Assembly (NCBI GenBank): GCA_030432175.1 | Contig: JAUIHU010000056.1 | Location: 1 to 12,333, forward strand | Reading direction: 5' to 3' | Source of the DNA: Verrucomicrobiia bacterium | GTDB taxonomy: Bacteria; Verrucomicrobiota; Verrucomicrobiia; Limisphaerales; JAUIHU01 | Length of the DNA stretch: 12,333 nt | Shown here: positions 7,753-12,333 of the stretch, in pieces | How the letters are laid out: each line of letters opens with the position of its first letter | Position numbering within the stretch: position 1 is the first letter of the stretch | The notes under the pieces: model-generated | What the model saw: the letters and a program-made list of their open reading frames with translations, nothing else | Databases searched by the model: none | What the model was told of the DNA's origin: nothing | Program-made: the position numbers and the translations under genes

Positions 7753-7884
7753 CCCCGCCGCCAAACTATCAGATTTTCCATGAACACAAAAACTCAGCAT
7801 GACAAAACACAAATTTTCTCTCTGGTGGATAACTGGAACATTAACCCTTCAACATCGATTTGAAAAGCTCTGAATCCGGGGAAT

Positions 7885-7907
7885 GGGTGAGAATAAAGGA
7901 GGGTGGC
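7885..7907 (+). repeat. Third copy of the GGGTG...AAAGGAGGGTGGC box
   Basis: This stretch resembles the left ends of both intergenic units at 564 and 688. GGGTG, then GAATAAA and GGTGGC are shared with unit 1, and AAAGGAGGGTGGC (13 bases, 7895-7907) is identical to 698-710 in unit 2. It lies upstream of the PSD1 gene, in a non-coding stretch, and is not followed by the rest of the 124-bp unit. Confidence 0.45.
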
Positions 7908-7936
7908 AAGAAAACTTTCTAAGGCAGAAATCAAAT

Positions 7937-8001
7937 TTCGTGCTTTTCGCGCCTTTCGTGGTTCAAAAAAATAATTCCGTGCCTTCCGTGCCTTCCGTGG
8001 T
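7937..8001 (+). repeat. Two clusters of three 9-bp repeats (TTYCGYGSY)
   Basis: Cluster 1 is TTCGTGCTT, TTCGCGCCT, TTCGTGGTT (7937-7963). Cluster 2 is TTCCGTGCC, TTCCGTGCC, TTCCGTGGT (7975-8001). An A-rich 11-base spacer separates them. Read on the minus strand they give AACCACGAAAGGCGCGAA-type runs, which I recall as a dispersed intergenic repeat in several bacterial phyla. They sit between the caspase stop and the PSD1 start, so they could be a passive repeat or part of a leader. No open frame is associated. Confidence 0.8.
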
Positions 8002-8025
8002 TCCTATGAGGGGCAGGCGCAAGGA

Positions 8026-9825
8026 TCACAACGTCCTTAGCCCCTCCACCTTCTGACTATAAACCTCCGCGTCGTGGTGGTTTCCCCCTCGGGCTTTCAC
8101 AATCCACTCCATACCTTCCTGGTAAGCAGCGCTCTCCCTCTGTTCGGCATTCTGTTCGATCAACATTCTCCCCAGCCGATATTGCGACTCCAGGATCGCT
8201 TCCCTGACTTCGACATCATCCGGACTAACCTCATCCAGTTTTTGTTCAGCTGCCTTGCGGTACCAGATCATCGCCTCATCAGCGCTCTTCATCATCACAC
8301 CTGCCGGTTTCCGGTAATGATCCCCTAGCATCTGCATAGCCGGGGCGTATGAATGATTTTTGGCAATATCCAAAAAGATCGCATGAGATTTGAACGGGTT
8401 TTCGCGGTCGAGCTGACAGGCTTTTTGAAATGCTTCCAGAACCGAGTCCGGGTAAGATGGTGGACTCGATGGAGCTGGGCGCTCATTAGAAGTATTTCTA
8501 GTTTTAACAATTAAAAATATAGCGCCCACAATAAGTATAAAGCTTCCTACTACTAAAGGACCATATTGTTTCACTGCGTGAACCCACTCCTGAAAATCTG
8601 AAGCATCAGTTGAATCACTAATTGGATCTGGGTTCTGATTTCCTGCACCAACAACAATCTGGTTCGTTATAGCTATTGGTGTAAGGATGTTAGTATTTGT
8701 ATTTAATAAGTTGGGCGTGGCCAGTTTCCATTGTTCAAAATCACTCAATGTAGACCGAACGGGAAACGAGCGTTTTTCAAAATCTCCTCCAAAATGAAAA
8801 ACTGGTGTCTGCGTTTCTTTCCATCTGTACTCTTCAAGCATCCAATTCTCTGTGTTTGTAGAAATCAATCCTGCATTCAACAAAGACCGGGACTCAGCAT
8901 CTGAACGGCACACCTCAATTACACTGGCCGTAAATCTTCCATTTTTACGCTCTTCATCAGAATTTGAAATCTGACCAAAGGATGCGGCAAATGCCAGCAT
9001 GACTGGCTGCTTGATAGGTTCTTCAACAGGTTCTTCGATAGTTTGTTCTCGGTATATACTGTCAACATCTCTGCCCTTAACTTTGAGCCGACAGGCATCA
9101 ATAAAAACTGCCAGACCTCCAATTGGATTGCTTCCAATTTGCTCCACAATGCGCGACAGACGAAATGAGGTTTCCACAGTATCCCGATAATCCTTTCCTG
9201 TGGCGCCTTCACCGTTAACATTCTGTATGATCTCCGGACGATTGGTTTCGGGCATGACAAAATAAAATGGCGACAATCCTGTTGGGTCTGAAGAAGCGAA
9301 ACCATGATGCAATCCATGGGATGAAAATGAAAACAGCGCCAGACCATCAACTCCGGTTTTATCCACCACAATCTTCATCTTTTCCAGAAGGGCTGATCGA
9401 CTCACGTCTCTGATCACATGAACACCCTGTTCTTCCGTTAAATACTTCAGTCGCTCCTTGCTGACCTCTTTCTCGGGATCACCCTGAATCATCAATACCA
9501 TATTTTTTGCAGGAACCACTCCCAGCTCTATGGAATATAAAAACGCCATATCGACCGCGTCATCCACCGCATAAGGCAATTCAGCAAAATTTACAAAATT
9601 CCTGATGCCGACAAAGAGTCCCCAAGATTCATCTGGATCAAAGGAATCAGATAAAGACTCACTCGAGGTGTCCAATTCCTGCGAAACAACCTCAACCCCG
9701 GGTTGTATGAACATCAATACCAAGAGGCAGATCCAGTTCATCCCAAAGCGAATCCCACATCGCCCTCCATAAGAAAGAAACGAATGGATCCTGCCGGGTA
9801 CTGTATTGGTTTCAAAATGCTTCAT
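8026..9825 (-). CDS. Membrane-anchored caspase-like peptidase (C14) with C-terminal Sel1-like repeats
   Basis: This 599-residue protein has an N-terminal hydrophobic segment (about 29-44, CLLVLMFI) that looks like a signal sequence. The caspase-fold domain (about 66-310) has the canonical catalytic dyad: His170 in LFSFSSHGLHHG and Cys245 in LAVFIDACR, each at the end of a hydrophobic strand. The substrate-pocket acid often seen as DD is represented by AVDDAVDMA (86-94). A transmembrane helix spans 423-440, followed by KTRN, which by the positive-inside rule puts the C-terminus in the cytoplasm and the peptidase in the periplasm. The cytoplasmic tail (about 462-599) has Sel1/TPR-like helices (AMQMLGDHYRKPAG, DEAMIWYRKAAEQK, SQYRLGRMLIEQ, GMEWIVKARGG). 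Its usual DUF4384 partner domain is absent here but appears in both divergent neighbours. The ATG at 9825 gives a long n-region; the ATG at 9741 (Met29) would start right at the signal sequence. Target unknown. Confidence 0.85.
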   Translation of the reverse strand: MKHFETNTVPGRIHSFLSYGGRCGIRFGMNWICLLVLMFIQPGVEVVSQELDTSSESLSDSFDPDESWGLFVGIRNFVNFAELPYAVDDAVDMAFLYSIELGVVPAKNMVLMIQGDPEKEVSKERLKYLTEEQGVHVIRDVSRSALLEKMKIVVDKTGVDGLALFSFSSHGLHHGFASSDPTGLSPFYFVMPETNRPEIIQNVNGEGATGKDYRDTVETSFRLSRIVEQIGSNPIGGLAVFIDACRLKVKGRDVDSIYREQTIEEPVEEPIKQPVMLAFAASFGQISNSDEERKNGRFTASVIEVCRSDAESRSLLNAGLISTNTENWMLEEYRWKETQTPVFHFGGDFEKRSFPVRSTLSDFEQWKLATPNLLNTNTNILTPIAITNQIVVGAGNQNPDPISDSTDASDFQEWVHAVKQYGPLVVGSFILIVGAIFLIVKTRNTSNERPAPSSPPSYPDSVLEAFQKACQLDRENPFKSHAIFLDIAKNHSYAPAMQMLGDHYRKPAGVMMKSADEAMIWYRKAAEQKLDEVSPDDVEVREAILESQYRLGRMLIEQNAEQRESAAYQEGMEWIVKARGGNHHDAEVYSQKVEGLRTL

Positions 9826-10103
9826 GGCGGAGTCTATCTGAGTCTGGCTCTATGCGGATGAATAAAGACAATTCAAATTAAAGATTTGGGCTGAATGTGT
9901 AAAGCATTCGAGCAAATCCAACTTTAGCCTGCAGGTGTATCATTATAGGACAACTTCATTGTGATATTTCAAAACGTCCTGAAAATCACTCCCACAATTT
10001 GTATGCCTGAATCCTCCGTTTTTGATTATATCTTGCTTTTCTACTCTTGGATGGTTTGTATGAATGCACTAATTTCCCTAGCTCATTGCTTACTTATTTG
10101 AAG
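9826..10103. promoter_or_regulatory. Divergent intergenic region between the caspase and lipoprotein genes
   Basis: This 278-base AT-rich gap must hold promoters for both directions. On the minus strand, TTTACA (9903-9898) and TTAATT (9881-9876) are 16 bases apart, a passable -35/-10 pair for the caspase gene. An inverted repeat GAATG-N7-CATTC (9893-9897, 9905-9909) overlaps the -35 and could be an operator. No convincing pair is visible for the plus strand. All of this is by eye and weak. Confidence 0.3.
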
Positions 10104-11573
10104 ATGATGAACCGCCCATTTCAGTTATTCCATGTCATCCTTGTCACCTGCCTGGCGCTGTTCGTTCCTGGATGCCACCATATACCCGTTGAGACTACAC
10201 CGAAACTGGACATGATCGCTCTGGATGCGCCAAGGGATAACTTTGGCCCAGGTTCTAACTGGATTGGAACATCGGAGGTTGTTGGATTTGAGCAATTCAA
10301 TTCAGACGCAACGACTTTTGACGGCATTAAAAAAGAGATCAGAAATGTCGCCATTCCAATAGAAGTCTCCCAACGCACCAGAACTGCGGGAGCCAGATTA
10401 GATTCGAGTTATTTAAAGAAGTTGTCTATTGATGTCGGCGCAGATTTCAATAGCAGTTCTGAATACATTGAATCTTTGGATCCCGGGGAGATTTTAGAGC
10501 ATAACGTGACATTAACTTCACTCTCTGAAGCGCTGGCTCGAGGTTGGTTTGGTTTTCCAATTACGGAAGGCTTTCCCTACTCATACTTGTCAATTGTCAG
10601 TGGGTTCGAGTTGAATCGTTGGGAGGATTCGCGAAGTCAACCAGTATTCATTCAGCGCTGCCTGATTTCGAATGGTTTGACTTATACTCTGACCGATAAA
10701 GGGCTGAGAAACTTCAATGCCGAGCTGACCATTCCTGATGTTTTGGATGCCGGAGGTTCCTTTCAAAACAAGAAGCTATACGAAAAGAAACTTGAAGTTG
10801 ATATCCCGATGACTTTGGCCTACGACACTGTGCAATTAACCAAAATAGATCCTCCATTGCCTCCATTGAGGACAGCTCACGCAATAATGCAGCAACCCAG
10901 TGGACCAGTCAGCCGACACACTTTCTATTGGAAAAACCGCAAAGGGGAAGAGTTTAAAGTCCCAGTTGACCTGGGGAATCTCTTCTTTGTCCAGAAAACC
11001 GAAAAAGTCAGAAACAAACTCATCCAGGGTGAGGTCTCTTTAGAATTCGCCCCTAAGGGATTGAATGACTATTCTTCGGAATTCTGGACTTCGGTTGATG
11101 AAGTGGATCAGGTTCCAGGTGACAGCATTGTCCGGATTCGACTGCAGCTCGACGAGCCCGGTTATGCTTACATCTCCAACATTGATTCTGATAATCGCGT
11201 CAATCCCATTTATCCACGGTACAGCTATTTGCCAAAATCTATTGGTGATGATACTCAACTGCCCGCTGGTGTGTACTATTTTCCAGAGCATGTGGATCCG
11301 GAAGCGTTCGGTTGGGGCCTCAAAGATCGCCAAAAAGTCTTGAAAGAAACGTTTCTTGTCACTCTTTCAAGAAATCGAATCCCCGATTATGACAAGGTGG
11401 TTAAAACTGCATCCATCCATCTTCCCCATTCTGAAAATGATCTGCTCCGAGGACAGTCTGATTCCACAGGAAAAACACAGCCATTTGGCCTTGAGAGCAG
11501 GTCGAGATTTGAAGTGATTGTTGGGAATTTTGAAGGAGCGAATTCCTTCTGGACTTCCTTCCTCAGAGATTGA
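10104..11573 (+). CDS. Putative lipoprotein with C-terminal DUF4384-like domain, function unknown
   Basis: This 489-residue protein has an N-terminal lipoprotein signal (hydrophobic 7-20, FVPG|C with Cys24), so it is probably membrane-anchored on the periplasmic side. Residues about 338-425 (DSIVRIRLQLDEPGYAYISN, then VNPIYPRYSYLPKS, LPAGVYYFPE, ETFLVTLSR) follow the DUF4384 pattern: a strand, a glycine-tyrosine turn, IYP, then a PAG.Y strand and a closing strand. Residues 40-310 are not recognised; they are beta-rich-looking, contain SRSQPVFIQRC and a Pro-rich bend (DPPLPPL, 249-255), and have no catalytic signature I can name. The start is the ATG at 10104; a second ATG follows at once, and a TTG at 10047 would only add a poor leader. 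It is divergent to the caspase and 66 bases upstream of another DUF4384-like gene, suggesting a joint system. Confidence 0.7.
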   Translation: MMNRPFQLFHVILVTCLALFVPGCHHIPVETTPKLDMIALDAPRDNFGPGSNWIGTSEVVGFEQFNSDATTFDGIKKEIRNVAIPIEVSQRTRTAGARLDSSYLKKLSIDVGADFNSSSEYIESLDPGEILEHNVTLTSLSEALARGWFGFPITEGFPYSYLSIVSGFELNRWEDSRSQPVFIQRCLISNGLTYTLTDKGLRNFNAELTIPDVLDAGGSFQNKKLYEKKLEVDIPMTLAYDTVQLTKIDPPLPPLRTAHAIMQQPSGPVSRHTFYWKNRKGEEFKVPVDLGNLFFVQKTEKVRNKLIQGEVSLEFAPKGLNDYSSEFWTSVDEVDQVPGDSIVRIRLQLDEPGYAYISNIDSDNRVNPIYPRYSYLPKSIGDDTQLPAGVYYFPEHVDPEAFGWGLKDRQKVLKETFLVTLSRNRIPDYDKVVKTASIHLPHSENDLLRGQSDSTGKTQPFGLESRSRFEVIVGNFEGANSFWTSFLRD

Positions 11574-11639
11574 ATGAATTTTGCCAGAAACTCTATAGAA
11601 CGTAACTGAAACTTGATATAGCCCATCCTGCCAAATCCT

Positions 11640-12333
11640 ATGCCATCCCAAACCGACGATCAGAACCGCTTCGCACTGGCGCTCAATCAATTGGAAGCTT
11701 TTATGCCTCTGGATCTGAACGAACTGGAAATGGATGTTGAGGTTGAATCCGAAAATCAAGGAGGACGTTCTCGTGGCATTGTCACTTCAAAAAGAGGTAA
11801 AAAACCTAGCCCAAGCGCCGAGTCCGATACTGCTTTTCGAATTAGATTCAATAAACTGAATCATCTGAAGGTCGGCGACCAAATGCGAATAAGAATTCGG
11901 ACTAAAAAAACAGGGTTCGCTTCTGTCTGCAATTTGGGAATCTCCGGAAAAATGAACTGGTTGTGCCGCAATTTCATGATACATGAACCTGGCGAATGGT
12001 GGATCAGTCCGAGTTCAGGAGGTTTGTGCCGAGAGAAAAATAATGCTGCGAATATTGTAGAAACGGGAAATGGAGGCATGGCTTCTGAGTTTTCTGAAAA
12101 AATCATCATCATCGTCACTGATAGTCCCATCCAGGAGAATACGTTCCCGGAAAATAACTTTGTCGGCGGCCGTGCAACGGCTTATGATTACGACGGCGAC
12201 GGCGACCTCGACCTCTTCCTGGGCGAGATCACCCACGCCTGGGCCGGGCCGAGCTCGGACCGCTCCAGCCTCTTGACCAACGAGGGCCCGCCGCTGCGCT
12301 TCCGGCGCGACGCCGAGGTCGCGCTCCGTCGCC
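11640..12333 (+). CDS. DUF4384-like protein, 3' end open at window edge, ending in an FG-GAP/VCBS segment
   Basis: The ATG at 11640 opens a frame that stays open for 231 codons to the window end. Residues 1-60 are polar, with an acidic stretch (ELEMDVEVESENQ) and then basic SKRGKKPS; no signal peptide, so probably cytoplasmic. Residues about 65-163 fit DUF4384: FRIRFNKLNHLKVGDQMRIR, then TGFASVCNLG, WLCRNFMIHEPGEWWISPSS and ASEFSEKIIIIVTDSPI, the last being the usual closing G.E.i..IVTD.P strand. From about residue 176 (GGRATAYDYDGDGDLDLFLG) it is a typical FG-GAP/VCBS repeat with a Ca-binding DYDGDGDLD, followed by SSDRSSLLTNEGPPLRF as in CRTAC1-like proteins. Base composition changes at this point, so the last ~48 residues may not belong to this gene. 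It follows the lipoprotein by 66 bases, likely the same operon. No Shine-Dalgarno site is visible. Confidence 0.6.
   Translation, partial: MPSQTDDQNRFALALNQLEAFMPLDLNELEMDVEVESENQGGRSRGIVTSKRGKKPSPSAESDTAFRIRFNKLNHLKVGDQMRIRIRTKKTGFASVCNLGISGKMNWLCRNFMIHEPGEWWISPSSGGLCREKNNAANIVETGNGGMASEFSEKIIIIVTDSPIQENTFPENNFVGGRATAYDYDGDGDLDLFLGEITHAWAGPSSDRSSLLTNEGPPLRFRRDAEVALRR
12191..12333 (+). other. High-GC terminal block, possible assembly junction
   Basis: By hand count 12191-12333 is about 75% GC, against about 47% for 12001-12180. Nearly every third codon position is G or C (GAC GGC GAC GGC GAC CTC GAC CTC TTC CTG...), while the preceding codons are mixed (AAA ATC, GAT AGT, AAT ACG). The change occurs within or next to a low-complexity GAC-GGC run, a type of sequence prone to mis-joining. 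The reading frame is unbroken across it. Confidence 0.65.

Noticed and set aside
7261..7863. 200-codon plus-strand frame
   Set aside because: Antisense to the PSD1 signal peptide and cytochrome domain; Arg/His/Pro-rich composition typical of a shadow frame.
7937..8001. CRISPR array
   Set aside because: The units are contiguous 9-mers without spacers; there are no cas genes.
8021..8038. AAGGA-N8-TCCTT hairpin at the caspase stop as a terminator
   Set aside because: The stem is 5 bp, includes the stop codon region and lacks a T-tract in the direction of transcription.
10033..10064. TTGCTT / TATGAA as a plus-strand promoter
   Set aside because: The spacer is 20 bases, too long for a standard sigma-70 promoter.
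10047..10103. TTG-started extension of the lipoprotein
   Set aside because: It puts a polar stretch before the lipoprotein signal; the ATG at 10104 gives a standard n-region and lipobox distance.
11367..11759. 130-codon minus-strand frame spanning the gap between the two DUF4384-like genes
   Set aside because: Antisense to both genes and with no recognisable motif.

Overview
The window suggests a bacterium of the PVC group (Planctomycetota, Verrucomicrobiota and relatives). The main reason is a Planctomycete-cytochrome/DUF1549/DUF1553 protein followed 26 bases later by a Tat-exported DUF1501 protein, a gene pair greatly expanded in those phyla. Weak or absent Shine-Dalgarno sequences at most starts and moderate GC content fit but prove nothing. 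The phylum is inference. Both window edges cut genes.

Left part (1-802). The window opens inside an Rpn-family gene. What remains is its C-terminal tail with tetrapeptide GIEQ-type repeats and a DUF4351-like end. An in-frame internal ATG with a well-placed GAGGA could produce a separate small C-terminal protein, as in the gene-within-gene Rpn toxin-antitoxin systems. A terminator-like hairpin and a diverged tandem intergenic duplication of about 124 bp follow.

Centre (803-8025), all on the minus strand. Reading in the direction of transcription: the PSD1-type cytochrome protein, DUF1501, an orphan PF09720 antitoxin whose toxin survives only as about 14 codons of a ParE-like N-terminus, then a large secreted zinc metalloprotease (HEVGHVMGLRH). 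A cluster of 9-bp repeats lies upstream of the PSD1 gene.

Right part (8026-12333). A divergent cluster has on the minus strand a caspase-like peptidase (His170/Cys245) with a signal sequence, a transmembrane helix and Sel1-like repeats. On the plus strand are a lipoprotein with a DUF4384-like C-terminus and then an unfinished gene whose N-terminal half is again DUF4384-like. DUF4384 domains usually accompany bacterial caspases, so this looks like one split system across the envelope. This is the best candidate for an undescribed system here, and its function cannot be read from the sequence.

The last ~143 bases change abruptly from about 47% to about 75% GC while staying in frame, and encode an FG-GAP/VCBS repeat. 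This is either a fused gene or, more likely, an assembly chimera at the contig end.
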